A DNA stretch of 64,000 nucleotides from Diploscapter coronatus (GCA_964036155.1 OZ038423.1:78755249-78819248), one strand, 5' to 3'. Counted from the first letter of the stretch, positions 46,528-58,136 are shown. Notes: a model not told the origin generated them from the letters alone. Made by a program: numbers and translations.

Positions 46528-48702
46528 ATGGAGCTAATTCAATATCTCCTATATTTTCTCAGGTAAGATAATTGTGCAGTTCTCTGTAATAGCTCAATTT
46601 CAGTTGCTTTTCGGTTGATGTTAAATCAGAATATGCCGACCCCATCCCGATCTACCTGGAAGAAATGCTGGCTAGTGGACGACGAGTTTATGACAAATTT
46701 TCTCCGCCGAAACAGGCCAGAGGTAAATTGTATTTCTAACTAAAACTTAGATTGATACTCCATTAATTAAGTTAAAATGATTAATCTAAAACCATACATA
46801 TTCTTAATACAATTAAATACGCATATTAAGCAGTAATAAGAAGACGTTATATCCTAAACATCATAGTAGTTAGTTTAGTTAATTAAAAAACAAAAGTCTA
46901 ATGGTCGCCACACTCTTCTTCTGTTCTTGGAACCGTTGATGATTGATGCTCCCTTCCATGCTACATATTTAGTGCAGAGAAGTGATTGATTTTGCTGTCC
47001 TCTAAATTTCATTCTAAGCCCGTTTGTTCTTATTTCATCTGGATGCATTAGGCACTCGAAGGGATGTTCCTTCACTTAAATTTGTAATCTGAGTCAGAGC
47101 GCTTGCGGTTTCAGCGTCACAATTTCAGAATGAGAAAGAATGTTTGAACCTTTCTTCCTACATCTTCACCCATGCTTCTTCCACCTTGTTTATCTTACCT
47201 CATTTCTGAATGTATAATTCTCTTCTCTATCTCTGCCAATTCCCTTATCTCATTTCCAGAGAACCTAAGATTTATTCTTAAAGCAATTTTAGTCCTTGCT
47301 CTTGAAAGCAGAAGTTAAGGGTACTTGAAATAAGCTGCATATCTGAACAATAAGCCAATGACCAGCTATAATAAACGCGTAGAATATGATCAGAAGATCA
47401 TGAGATTTGAAAAAAAAAAAAATAGAAATGGCGCACATACATATCATGATCAGAAATGATGGGCTTCGTTCAGATTCACTCAATTTCTTTCATCAAAGTA
47501 TATAGTTTAAAAATTAGAATAAACATTTCAAAAACTTTTTTAAAAATCCTCAGATGCTGTAACAAAAGTGAAGCTAGCCATGTACATCGAAGGCATGTCC
47601 AGTTTTCGAACCCAAACTATGGATTTTCAACTCGATGTGTATTTTCAACAATTCTGGAAGGATCCAAGATTGTCTCATAATGAAACAAGGTGCTCTTCAA
47701 CAGTTCTTTAATATCCACGACACAACTCAACCTCGATTATTTTAGACGAATTCTAATTCGAGATCGCAACGTCTTGAACAGTATGTGGCTGCCAGGTTGG
47801 TTGACATCTACTTCCTACTCCAAGTATGGTCACTTTCAGATGTATATTTCGCTAATGCAAGAACGGCAGACTTCCATGAAGTCACTCAACCCAACTTTCT
47901 GCTTTGGATTGAGCCGGATGGCTCAATTCTATATGATACCCGAGTGTCGATGGTCGTCGTTTGCACGTTGAAGCTTCACAAATGGCCACTCGATTCGCAA
48001 CATTGCAATTTGAGGATATTAAGTTGTAAGTTATTATATCAAATTATTCTAATATAGATTCCATATTTTGAACTCTGCTCAGTTTATTTACAACAACAAA
48101 AAATCCTAATTTATCCGATAGTTCTATCCTTTTTCATTCTGAAAGTAAATGGGTTCATTGCCAATTACAGATAACTTGAGACAGAATAAATAGTGTGAAT
48201 TCGAATATGTAAAGTATGCATTGCGTAGAATCAAGTAGTCGTCAAAATTAATACTCGAATCGATGAAATGCCATCTATTCGTTTGCAAACGATGTGTTAA
48301 TTTCTATGCATCAAATTTTCGTCGCTTTTATTTATCTTAAATAATCGGTCATCGGCAATAAGAACTATCAGTTTTTATTTTTTATTGAAATTTATCGAAA
48401 ATTCAGATGCCTATACCACCGAACAGTTGGTAATTGAATGGAAAGAGGATGAAGAGGGCGTTGAGGCAATCACGAGAAATGACTTAATTGCCATGTCGGA
48501 TATGAAAATTGTGAGGCTTTATCCAGGGAAATGCGACGGAAACTATAGCACTGGTGAGTATAATTCTCTTCTTTTAATTATTCGTAATCTATTAAACAGA
48601 TACGTATTACGCAATTTAATTCTTACGCAATATATCTTGCATTTTGATGTGATGACACGTTATACGAATATCCCGGAAATCCAATTTCCAATTCGGAATC
48701 AG

Positions 48703-48746
<44 letters not shown>

Positions 48747-51700
48747 CCTAGCATTTTTCCCTATGTGGAGGGGTCTGCTACATGGGTCCTATCCTTCCAC
48801 CTCTTTCTATCTCTCGCGTCTCTCTCCCGTAGTCCCGCCTCTGTCATGTCTTTCTTCACGGTGTCAATGTACCGTGTCTTCGGTCTTCCGCGGGGTCGGG
48901 TACCATCCAACTCCAGATTCCATGCTGTCCTTGCAACTTGGTTCGGGTCTTGTCGCAGCACGTGACCATACCATCTGAGGCGGTACTCTCGCATCTTGTC
49001 ACCTATTGGTGCGATCCCAAGTTTCTTCCTTATGTCTGTGTTGGGGATCCTGTCGAGTCTTGTGACGCCCAGCGACCATCGTGCCATCTTCATTTCTGCC
49101 ACGCTCATCTTCTGTTCGACTTTCTTGGTTACTGGCCATGTCTGCGATCCGTAGAGAGCCACGGGCCGTACCACTGTTCTGTAGATTCTTGACTTGAGCT
49201 TGGTTGGCATCTTCCTGTCACAGAGCACTCCACTGCACTGTCTCCACTTGAGCCATGCCGCGTCTATTCGACCCTTGACGGCACTCAGTGACTCTCCGTC
49301 AGCTGAGATTCTGTCGCCCAGATACTTGAAGTCATTGGCTCTGGGGAGTTTCGTGCCATCGAGTTCGATGTCGCCTGGTGTCCTTGGTTCGAGTTCGAGG
49401 TACTCGGTCTTGCTGGTATTCATTCTCAGTCCGTGCCGTTCGAGTCTTTCTTTCAACTTCTTCAGGTCTTTCTTGAGTTCATCTCTGGTTGATCTTGCGA
49501 GCACGATGTCATCTGCGTAGAGCAGTGTCCATGGGTGTTCGCCTTGGATGTCTCGGGTGATTCGATCCAAGCACAGGATGAACAGCAGAGGAGATATTGC
49601 GCTGCCTTGATGCACACCGACTGTGACTTCGAATGGCCTTGTAGTGCCGGCCACGCTTCGGACTTGACTTCGACTGTCGGTGTACAGCATCTTCACCCAC
49701 TTGATATACTCCTCTGGGACTCCAGCATCTCTGAGACTGTACCATATCAGGTCGTGTGGTACTCGATCGAATGCCTTCTCTAGGTCGACGAAGGCTATGT
49801 GCAACGGCAGCTTCTTCTCTCGATGCTTCTCTGCGAGTACTCTCAGTGCGAAGATGGCGTCTGTTGTTCCGCAGCCAGGTCTGAAGCCTGTCTGGTTGGG
49901 TGTTATCTCGACGCATTCCCGTATTCTCGCATCTAGTACTCGCTCGAAGATCTTCAGAGTGTGTGAGAGGAGTCTGATTGGCCGGTAGTTGTTGCATGTT
50001 AGAGTGTCACCTTTGCCCTTCCAGATTGGTACCGTTGTGGACTTCTTCCACTCAGCAGGGATTTCGTTGTCTTCGACTATCTTGTTGTAGAGCTTGGTTA
50101 GGAACCGTACTCCTTTGTCACCTGCTAGCTTCCACACTTCTGCCGGTATATCATCTGGGCCAGTGCACTTGCCGATCTTCATCTTGCTCACGGCCATCCT
50201 GACTTCCATTTCAGTGATCACAGGCACAGGTCTGACGTTGGGTGTTCCTCGAGGGATTCTTGGATGGGGGAATTCAGCTGTGGATATCTCTTTGTAGTGC
50301 TCCCTCCATCTGTCCATGATATCTTTGTCCTCGTACAACACCCTTCCATCCGCTGCCTTCACTATTCTCACATTGCCGATGTCCCTTGTCTTCGCGTGTC
50401 TGGCCTTTGCAATTCGGTAGATCTCGCTTTCACCCTCTCTTGTTTCCAGTCTGCGGTAGAGATCTTCGAAGTGTTCTTGTTTGGCTTTCGCGACTTGTAT
50501 CTTGGCCTCTTTCTTCCGCAGGTTGTAGACGTCTTTGTCCTGCTGGGTGCGAGTCTGTCTCCACTGTTTGAAGGCTTCTTTCTTGCTCTTGATAGCTGCT
50601 TCGACTTCGTTTGTCCACCACCAGGTCTCTTTCTTGATGCGACTTGTGCCTGGTTTCGTCATCCCGAGTCTTTCACTTGCCACTTTCCGAACTGCATCTG
50701 CACACTGTTGCCAGTTGACAGCAGCTGAGACCGCTGGGTTGATTTCAGGGATTGCCTTGACGATGTCTTTGCAGGCTTGCTCCGAGGACTGCTCCCGTGT
50801 CTTCCACCATTTGATTCTAGCGTCACCCGTTGTTCGTGTCTTTGTTTTTGCCTTCTTTGTGAACCTGAAGTCTGCGACCACAGGTCTGTGCTGGGGAGCT
50901 ACTATCTCGCTGGGGAGTACTTTGCAGTCCATCACGTATTTGAGGGAGCTTTGGTGGACCAGGACGAAGTCGATCTGGGATTTGTGCCTTCCAGACTCGT
51001 AGGTGACTGTCTGCGACTCCCGTTTCCGGAAGAACGTATTCAGTACCACGAGATCCAGTGAGCCCGCGAATTCCAGCAGCTTTTCTCCGTCTTCATTTCG
51101 ACTTCCGAAGCCATGGCGTCCCATCGTTCGTTTGTGTCCTATGCGATCCCGACCAATGTGAGCGTTGAAGTCGCCTCCAACGATGATCTTGTCTTCCGGA
51201 GGAGCCGATCGGACGAGATCACCCAATTTCTCGAGGAACTCTTCTTTCTCGTCTTCCGGGCAGTTGGTCTGTGGTGCATAGACACTCACTACTTGCAGGA
51301 TACCGCAGTCAGTGTCGACTCGAATTGCCATTATCCGATCTGATACGCGTTTGACCTCGATCACTCTGTTGGCGAGGTGGCCTGCCAGAGCGACGGCTAC
51401 GCCGTTTCTTTTATTGGATGTGCCGTAGTAGTATAGTTTGTAGCCGTCGCCCAGCGGGTAGGCCTTTTCTCCTTTCCAGTGTGTTTCTTGGACACACGCG
51501 ATCTCGATTCTGCGTCGGCGAAGCACCTCTGTTAGTTCGCTTACGCGTCCTGTTAGAGTGCCGACGTTGATGGTAGCGAATCGGAGTCGGTGGTACTTGT
51601 GGACTAACTTCGTTACCCTAGGCCGCCCCTGCCCAGGGAACCCTCGCTTATTTGACACGTTGCTCGGGCGAGGACAACGCGCGTCGCTTCGGGGGAACGC

Positions 51701-54700
51701 CCTAGCTTTAACCGGTATTTGCTTAAAGGACATGCCCATGTTTTACCCATGTTGGGTGTGATGCGACTGGGGATCATACCAGCCGGCCCGTCGCCCAGGC
51801 CTGTCGCCGCTTGACTTATCTGAGCCGTGGGGTTATTTTTGCAAAAATCCCTAACCCCACCCCGAGAGTCGATCCCCCGACCCCTCTCGACTTCAGTGTA
51901 AGTGGCAGAAGCAAGCGCCCTACCACTGCACTAAAGGCCCACAATTCGGAATCAGAATGACAGATTTATTTATAAGCTACTAATTCATCCACATTCTATA
52001 TTTATCTCATCCGTCAAATTTAATTCCAGGTGTATGGAGCTGCGTGACAGCGGAATTCAGAATCAAGAGGGAATTCACGCATCATCTCATGTCCAATTAT
52101 GTAAGTGCAAAATGAAATATCCGCTAAAATTTACAAGATTCGCCAATAGTTCAACTTTCATAAGCATGAAAAAGTGTTGTATGATATTATTTTAGGTACC
52201 AACAACTCTAATCGTGGTCATTTCCTGGTATGAAATATAGAATTACGTAAATTAAATTACATTGAAGATTGAATCCCTAGGTTTTCGTTCTGGCTCGATT
52301 GCGAAGCGGGTGGCGTGCCTGCGAGAGTTTCCCTGGCTATCACTACGCTTTTAGTGAGTCATTTAGATTCTACGCAGCAAACAACATGGCGAAATGACAA
52401 CAACTATATGACGACCCTTTTCTTTTCTTACTATTTTGTCCTCCCTACCCTCTCGAACTATAGGGGTTATCAGGTCGTCATTTAGTAGCTGCTTGGCGAA
52501 ATATATCGTTGATTGGAGAGCAAAGTCGATATATTCATTCCGCAATTAGGAATCGAATTTGAAGCGAAATAGTGAGCTGTGTAGAAGAGAAACGAGATGA
52601 ATAGCGCGATTTTTGAATATCAACGTTCTCTCCAATCAGTGATATGTGCAAAATATTTTATCAACTATATTCCACCGTGTTGCATTCTTATGTTGTTACG
52701 AAACATCGAAATCGCCAAATTCTAGACCCTATCAACCCAAGCTGGAGCTGCGAGGATGGCGTTACCAGGTTATCTCAATTCAATAATCATATCAGTATTA
52801 TGCATGTAAATATGAATCTATTTTCAGAAGTATCCTACATGAAAGCTATCGACGTTTGGATGGGTGCCTGCATGTTCTTCGTCTTTTCTGTCATGATCGA
52901 ATTCACGGTTGTTAATTTCGCTCAGCGGCAAGGTAACGGTTTAAAATTGTTTATCATCCACATATTGGCATTCTGTCAACTTCTTCTAGCACTAAGATTA
53001 AATAGCTTAAGATTTCTTCATAGATTTTAAGCTTAAATTAGGATACTTCAAATTTATTTATCACAAACAACCGCTTCCTTCTCACTTTCCACCAGCCCAA
53101 GCATAGATTCATTTACCCTATAGAAACACAGAAATTATATCGTTGGGTTTAACATATAGTTGTAAACAATATATTCAAATAACTAATTCAACGATATTTT
53201 TATTATCCCGATAAAACTTGTTAGGTCGAAAATGGCATCGATCAGATATGGAGAGAATCGGTAAGGAACGCATGGAACAAGCATGCAATCAGTAAAGAGT
53301 CAATTTAAAGTTGAGTCAAAGTAATTCCATTACTGTACAATGTTATGTTAATGCATATGCACATAAGTTCAAATGATTATCATCCCCTTATAAATGATCA
53401 TAAAATAATAGGTCTTACAAAACCGGTGTCTCAATTTGACGATATTTATATTGTTAGATAAATAAGTGGTGTTTGAACTTTTTTTTAACTTCATATCTTC
53501 AAATTGTGACATAATTGTCTTTGCCCAAAATAATGTAATTTATCGTAGATAGAGAAAATGATTACCTGTACGAGGGATATTCGAGTTACGGTAAAGTATC
53601 AGACCACTTAGAATGCATCATATCTAACACCACACTCCGCAACACAGCTTGATCTTCACTCGTTTAACTAATTTGTTGATAATGATATTTCCAATATCTA
53701 ACTAAAATAGCATGAATCTTCTAATGGAAAATGCTAAATTTAATAACAATTATTGTGAGCCTGAAATAATGAAATGGCAATTAAAAATATCCTCTGTTAA
53801 ATGACATGGAATTTAAAATGGAAATTTAGGTAGAAATATAAAATTTTCGAATAAAATAATCTAAATTTTCATTTAAAATATGACAAATAATGCTGTGTTT
53901 TAGCTAAGAATTTGATGTTTTAATTAAAAACTGAAATTCAGTGATGGCGAGTTCGCTAGAATCGATGGCCGAAAAAGCGACGAGCGCAAAACCGACTTCT
54001 TCTCAACAAATCACAGAAAGGGCAAGGAATCTGCTGAATCGGGTCAGAGGACGACAGAGTGCTAATCACAGGCAGCTTGTTGAAGTAAAAATAATCATCT
54101 GCTATTAGACTCCAATTTGAGAGTATTTCTAAAATTTCGATCTTTTATAATTAACTGATCCCAGAAAGATGTTACTAAACCAAGCATGTGTTTGGAATTT
54201 CTCACTATTTTTAAATGAATGCGCAATAATGCTTACAAACGCGTTACAAGATTGATGAATGAACCCGAATCATTGATATTTCAATCGACATGAGGATAAA
54301 AAATCGAGTCCAATCATCGATTTGTAAGAAACTAAAAATAACCTGAAATGCAGTGCTAAGAACTGTAGGTACAGTTACAGGAGCATATCCTGCAAGACGC
54401 TTCCTCCACACCTGTGCCTGTGCCTCCCTGTGACTGTCCCGAACCTCCCGCTCATTCCCACTCCCACTCACTCATCAGTCCCACGAGTATTCCGCCAGTA
54501 CGGTCATCGTCCACCAATTCATTCAATTCTGAAGGCGTCGTCAGCCGATACGACCCCCTTGACGACTATCATTGCAGGGTATTGTTGATTGGAGAGAAAG
54601 TCGATATTCATGCAACAGTTGGAAATCTAATTTGAATAAAGGAACGAAATAGGGAGTCGCGTAGAAGAGAAACGAGAGACGAATAGCGTAATTTTTGAAT

Positions 54701-56216
54701 ATCGACGTTCTCTCCTAATTAATAATACAGAATTTTTAGATTTTTGGAAAATTTCACAATTAAAAAAGTGAACTTTCCAAAAATTATCATTTTGCATCAG
54801 AGTGATTGAGCTTTCCAATCTACCTCACGCTTTCATTTCAATTTCCTCACTTCATACATGCACAGTTTGGGATGAAACTACGAACTCACATTTCAGTTCT
54901 CGCCACTAGTAACAGCAACTGCTATTTGACGAGATGACGAGACCTATCTTTCCCCACACTATTTCGTCCTACTTTCATTCCCTCCCCTATCTCTAACCAT
55001 AGCGTCTCGTCATCTCGTCATATAGTAATTGCCACTAGAGCTTTAACTTTCACCTTCCTAAATGAATATCTTTTGAAGAAATGCGCTGATCTGTGGCGTT
55101 AAAGTGAACATATTTTAGGTAAGTTCCGTGGAAACTCCCACGGTGACTCCTCGAATCATCTGTGATCATTTGTATAAGGATTCGACAAGCAAAGCAGAAC
55201 GACTGGCAAACTGGCAAATGTTCGACACGGACAGTTCTGAAACGAACAGTAGGAGGGGATCTAACGCTACCTCAGCGGCTAAACTTATTCCTGCTGAAGC
55301 TAAACAGCCTGGTAATCTTACTTCCACATTCGACCTATTGTAGTATTCGCTCGATTTTTGAGAAGTAATATGGAGAAAAGGAGGACAAATCGAACGGATA
55401 CTACAATAGGCCCTATATTCCAGACTGTTTTCATTTAATAAAATTTATTGCTGAATTTTTTCCTAAAATAATGGGTTAAAGTTACAAAAATTCATTAAAT
55501 CGTCGAATTTCTGTCATCCTACTGCCAGACGTTTCTGATCAGCGTTTTGCATCCATTATTTGCTATTATTCATTTAGATTGAACCTCTTAAAGTATGATT
55601 TATTTCAGTGAATTACGGATCCACCAATGCAACGAACAAAATCGTGTCGATGTGCAACAATAATAATCATTCAAATGCCGTCGTGAAGAAAACGACGAGT
55701 AATGCGACGACGAAAGATTCGTCTGGAGAGAAAAAGAGGAAATCGTCGCAGAGCAGCAGAACATGGAATAATGTCATGAAGAAGTTACAGGCTCAGAAGT
55801 AAGCCTTCAAATAATGACAATACTAAGTAGCAGCATTATATAGTTAAAGATAGACGAAAGGGTGAAATTTGAAAGAAATAGCGTGGAAAGACACGCACTC
55901 CACCATATAGTAATTGCCTCAAATAATTCTATTAAAAATATAATTCATAGAATCTAAAACTTAATCAATGTATCGTTATGAAAATTGATATTAGCACTAT
56001 TTTCTACTATTTTTTTTTTAATTTGCTTTCGACTAAATCGAATATTCAGGAAAAATATCGGTCGAGATCGAGCGAAGAAAATCGACCAGATGAGCCGATG
56101 GTTGTTCCCACTCTCATTTGCACTATTCAACGCGGGATATTGGTAGATTAAATTTATTCAATTATTTTTAAGTAAAATATTTCAGGTACTATTATCTAAT
56201 CTACTTTCAAGATTGA
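46528..56216 (+). CDS. Anion-type Cys-loop ligand-gated ion channel subunit (GluCl/glycine-receptor-like)
   Basis: This is a pentameric ligand-gated channel subunit at the plasma membrane, probably chloride-selective. Eighteen exons join in phase to give 630 aa: 46528-46562, 46604-46722, 47554-47689, 47746-47795, 47840-48025, 48407-48553, 52030-52100, 52196-52227, 52281-52353, 52726-52768, 52828-52932, 53225-53260, 53942-54084, 54369-54578, 55119-55311, 55609-55798, 56050-56142, 56186-56216. There is a signal peptide (MELIQYLLYFLSC). WLPDVYFANA is followed by the Cys-loop at C155-x13-C169, and a second Cys pair (CDGNYSTGVWSC) typical of GluCl/GlyR-type subunits. M1 ends SWFSFWLD. VPAR (about 271-274) before M2 is the anion-selectivity motif, preceded by two extra Gly. 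M3 ends EFTVVNFAQRQ. The M3-M4 loop is long (about 250 aa), rich in Ser, His and Asn. M4 is WLFPLSFALFNAGYW. The ligand cannot be told from sequence alone. Intron 6 holds a LINE, and other introns hold MITEs. Confidence 0.92.
48689..48705. repeat. LINE target-site duplication, 3' side of the element
   Basis: CAATTCGGAATCAGAAT is identical to 51942-51958. The two 17-bp copies bracket the retrotransposon. Confidence 0.9.
48761..51739 (-). CDS. LINE ORF: AP-type endonuclease and reverse transcriptase
   Basis: A 992-aa uninterrupted frame. After a basic N terminus, an APE-type endonuclease spans about 55-295: FATINVGTLTGR, QETHWKG (catalytic Glu), GGDFNAHIG (Asp/Asn), SQIDFVLV and PQHRPVV, where the usual SDH is QHR. 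A linker of about 200 aa rich in Lys, Glu and Arg follows. The reverse transcriptase spans about 510-775 with VDLEKAFDRVPHDLIW, GVHQGSAISPLLFILCLD and the catalytic YADD in LLYADDIVLA. The C-terminal part carries WYGHVLRQDPN and RPRGRPKTRY, common in RTE/CR1-like elements. It nicks target DNA and copies its RNA by target-primed reverse transcription. Confidence 0.93.
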   Translation of the reverse strand: MGMSFKQIPVKARAFPRSDARCPRPSNVSNKRGFPGQGRPRVTKLVHKYHRLRFATINVGTLTGRVSELTEVLRRRRIEIACVQETHWKGEKAYPLGDGYKLYYYGTSNKRNGVAVALAGHLANRVIEVKRVSDRIMAIRVDTDCGILQVVSVYAPQTNCPEDEKEEFLEKLGDLVRSAPPEDKIIVGGDFNAHIGRDRIGHKRTMGRHGFGSRNEDGEKLLEFAGSLDLVVLNTFFRKRESQTVTYESGRHKSQIDFVLVHQSSLKYVMDCKVLPSEIVAPQHRPVVADFRFTKKAKTKTRTTGDARIKWWKTREQSSEQACKDIVKAIPEINPAVSAAVNWQQCADAVRKVASERLGMTKPGTSRIKKETWWWTNEVEAAIKSKKEAFKQWRQTRTQQDKDVYNLRKKEAKIQVAKAKQEHFEDLYRRLETREGESEIYRIAKARHAKTRDIGNVRIVKAADGRVLYEDKDIMDRWREHYKEISTAEFPHPRIPRGTPNVRPVPVITEMEVRMAVSKMKIGKCTGPDDIPAEVWKLAGDKGVRFLTKLYNKIVEDNEIPAEWKKSTTVPIWKGKGDTLTCNNYRPIRLLSHTLKIFERVLDARIRECVEITPNQTGFRPGCGTTDAIFALRVLAEKHREKKLPLHIAFVDLEKAFDRVPHDLIWYSLRDAGVPEEYIKWVKMLYTDSRSQVRSVAGTTRPFEVTVGVHQGSAISPLLFILCLDRITRDIQGEHPWTLLYADDIVLARSTRDELKKDLKKLKERLERHGLRMNTSKTEYLELEPRTPGDIELDGTKLPRANDFKYLGDRISADGESLSAVKGRIDAAWLKWRQCSGVLCDRKMPTKLKSRIYRTVVRPVALYGSQTWPVTKKVEQKMSVAEMKMARWSLGVTRLDRIPNTDIRKKLGIAPIGDKMREYRLRWYGHVLRQDPNQVARTAWNLELDGTRPRGRPKTRYIDTVKKDMTEAGLRERDARDRKRWKDRTHVADPST
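51850..51941 (-). other. tRNA-like 5' head of the LINE with A and B boxes
   Basis: Reading the minus strand from 51941, GGGCCTTTAGTGCAGTGGTA begins the element. TAGTGCAGTGG (51933-51923) fits the pol III A-box consensus TRGYNNANNNG. GATCGACTC (51874-51866) fits the B-box GWTCRANNC, 60 nt downstream, a normal tRNA spacing. A TCTGCCA segment lies where an anticodon arm would be, and GAGAG/CTCTC can pair around the B box. The stems are imperfect, so it is tRNA-derived rather than a functional tRNA gene. Confidence 0.6.
51942..51958. repeat. LINE target-site duplication, 5' side of the element
   Basis: Second copy of CAATTCGGAATCAGAAT (see 48689-48705). Confidence 0.9.
52395..52496. repeat. MITE family 3-like hairpin in channel intron 9
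   Basis: AACAACTATATGACGACC pairs with GGTCGTCATTTAGTAGCTG-type sequence at the other end. The interior has CTATTTTGTCCTCCCTACCC, resembling the copy at 54912-55036. MITE family 1 copy C follows directly. Confidence 0.6.
52509..52639. mobile_element. MITE family 1, copy C
   Basis: Ends TTGATTGGAGAGCAAAGTCG and CAACGTTCTCTCCAATCA. The interior GAAATAGTGAG.TGTGTAGAAGAGAAACGAGA is shared with the other copies. It lies in channel intron 9. Confidence 0.85.
54585..54724. mobile_element. MITE family 1, copy D
   Basis: Ends TTGATTGGAGAGAAAGTCGA and CGACGTTCTCTCCTAATTAA. It lies at the very start of channel intron 14. The exon 14 donor is the GT of GTATTG at 54579, five nucleotides before the inverted repeat. 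Confidence 0.88.
54912..55036. repeat. MITE family 3 copy in channel intron 14
   Basis: GCAACTGCTATTTGACGAGA..GACGAGACC pairs with GCGTCTCGTCATCTCGTCAT..AATTGCC. The central CACACTATTTCGTCC resembles the core of the copies at 57417 and 59387. Confidence 0.75.
55331..55411. repeat. Hairpin in channel intron 15
   Basis: GACCTATTGTAGTATTCGCT..CGATTT pairs with AAATCGAACGGATACTACAATAGGCC. The stem is about 27 bp with a loop of about 27 nt. Confidence 0.75.
55815..55918. repeat. MITE family 3 copy in channel intron 16
   Basis: It ends CATATAGTAATTGCC. Read in reverse it matches 28700-28804 (GGCAATTACTATATGG..GTGCGTGTCTTTC..CTATTTCTTTCAAATTTCA). It starts about 16 nt after the exon 16 donor. Confidence 0.72.
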
Positions 56217-57416
56217 TTGAAACTATATGTAAACAACAGATTATCTCTAAAATAATGGGTACTCGAAATATGGATCTATCATCATTTAAATACGAATTAA
56301 TATTGGTCGAAACAAATTCGTATTTTTGCTCAATTTTTATGGAATAATTGAAAATAAATCTCTTTAATATTTCCTGATAAGTTTTACTACAATAGAAAAT
56401 TCGTCATTGTCTGATTGTGATAAATTATTTTGTGTCAAGGATTTTCAACGAATACGTGATATCATAAGCAGAAACATTTACCTTTCACTAAAATTGCAGT
56501 AAATTTGTAAGAAAAAATCAAAGAGTCAGTTCGTTAAAACTATTTACGTTTTTCTCGAGATGTTATGCAAAAAGTAGCCAGACTTCTGAAAAATTTATGA
56601 TCGTGAATTTGCAATGAGTAAACAATTTTCTTCTATTATTTTTTAGCAATGCTTGAACGCGATTTTGGCGATCACTTTATTAACCCAAAATGACGGAATT
56701 GTTATTTATTCTGCAAAATTTCAAAGTGTCTGCAGTCAAAATGCAGATGCTGGCTCAAGATTTTTAAGTGCATACTTACTTGACTGACTTTAAAACTTGC
56801 AAAATGTGTTCCAAATAAAAATAGAAAAGCGGAAATGATCTTTCTGAAAGCATGGAAGAAGGAATGTGAATTGTGTTCAAGCGTATTGAGCAAACCTTTG
56901 CATAAACTTCTAAAACTCAGAGAAAAAATCTCCATATTGCTAATAAAACTTTTAGATAAACCTACAAAAACACAAAATCAATCAGCATATTTCGAAAGAA
57001 AGCTTTTGAACAAGTCTGCATAAATTCTAAACAATCTCCAGAACTTTGTTTGAGGCTCTATTTTTGCCTTTCACTTCATGTTTTCCGCCCATGTTCTCAT
57101 GTTTTCGATCATTCTCTGGTCGCTTCCAATTTTCTTTAATTTCAACTATGACTCCCCAAATTGGCCATATTTTACTACTACTTTCTTGCCGAGGGAGTGC
57201 ATTTTATATCTTTTTGTCATTGTTTCTTGAACTTCTTGGAAGTTTTATCCAATTGATCGGTAAAATACTTGCAAAATTCACTCATTTTAGATGAAAATGC
57301 ATTATTTTTTTTTGGAAAATTCATCCAGTTCACAACCTAGCCGACTTGGAAAATTCTCTAAGTTTGATGAAAGATGTCTCTTCTCTGTAGGTTTTCCAGT
57401 TCATCTACAGCAATGT

Positions 57417-57543
57417 GCAAACCGCGAGACCACGAGACAGCGTGAAATAGTATAGGGGGTTAGAGCAGGATATGGGGGATGATAGGCTTTCTTTCCCCCA
57501 CGCTATTTCACCTATGCCTCGTGTCTCGTGGTCTCGCAGTTTC
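57417..57543. repeat. MITE family 3-like palindrome
   Basis: AAACCGCGAGACCACGAGAC pairs with GTCTCGTGGTCTCGCAGTTT. The inner GCGTGAAATAGTATAGGGGG and CCCCCACGCTATTTCACC also pair, so most of the 127 bp is self-complementary. Confidence 0.8.
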
Positions 57544-58136
57544 CAAGTTGCCTTCACCTAACGCTTATCTAAAATTTGATCACTTATCCTTCTTTATCAG
57601 CGCTATTTTATATCCAAATTTGACGAGCCTTCCAAAATTCTTTTCAGTGAACTTGGTGAACCTTCGAAGTGACCTAAAATAGACTTGGTAAAGGGAAAAA
57701 TTTAATGAGCTTTGCAAAAAAAGACGCTATGCATCTTCTATTCATTTTAAGAACATATGTCGTAGGCCTTTAAGACGATCATCGCATCGTCTTTTTCGTC
57801 CATCTTCATCATAAAATCATAGAATACATTAACAACGGTTCTCTTCGATATTCAATTCTCCCTTTGGTAGGAATGAGAATGAAGATACAATTCCCTCCTT
57901 TTCAGCCATAATGGAGGATTTATTTTCAAAGCCAATTTGTTTTGGAAAATTTTGGATGAAACAGGATAGGTGCATGTTCATCATCTAAATCAGCAGCCTG
58001 CATTTTCAGTCCGATTTAAAAAAAAGACATGTTATTTGTTTGTTTAGTGACTAGACAATAATGTTTTACTAAGTTTGGATTTGGTAAAATTCCGAGTTCG
58101 AAATTTTCGTTCTACTTTTCATTTCACCAGAGCCTT

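Larger units (their letters stand above)
48706..51941 (-). mobile_element. Full-length RTE/BovB-like LINE in channel intron 6
   Basis: This non-LTR retrotransposon of 3.24 kb lies antisense to the host gene. It is bounded by a perfect 17-bp target duplication and has a 41-nt poly(A) tract (poly-T 48706-48746 on +). A single intact ORF (51739-48761) encodes endonuclease plus reverse transcriptase. The 5' end has a tRNA-like head (51850-51941). Length, the single EN-RT ORF and absence of a separate ORF1 fit the RTE superfamily, although a pure poly(A) tail is less usual there. The perfect duplication and open ORF suggest recent insertion. Confidence 0.93.

Noticed and set aside
47785..47840. 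Frameshift in the channel between NSMWLPG and VWSLSDVYFANA
   Set aside because: A normal 44-nt intron (47796-47839) joins WLP to DVYFANA in phase.
48765..51761. Numerous + strand open frames of 60-155 aa across the LINE
   Set aside because: They are antisense shadows of the 992-aa endonuclease/reverse transcriptase ORF and show no domain of their own.
51850..51941. Functional tRNA gene at the LINE 5' end
   Set aside because: A and B boxes are good, but the acceptor and D stems do not pair properly and no clean anticodon arm forms.
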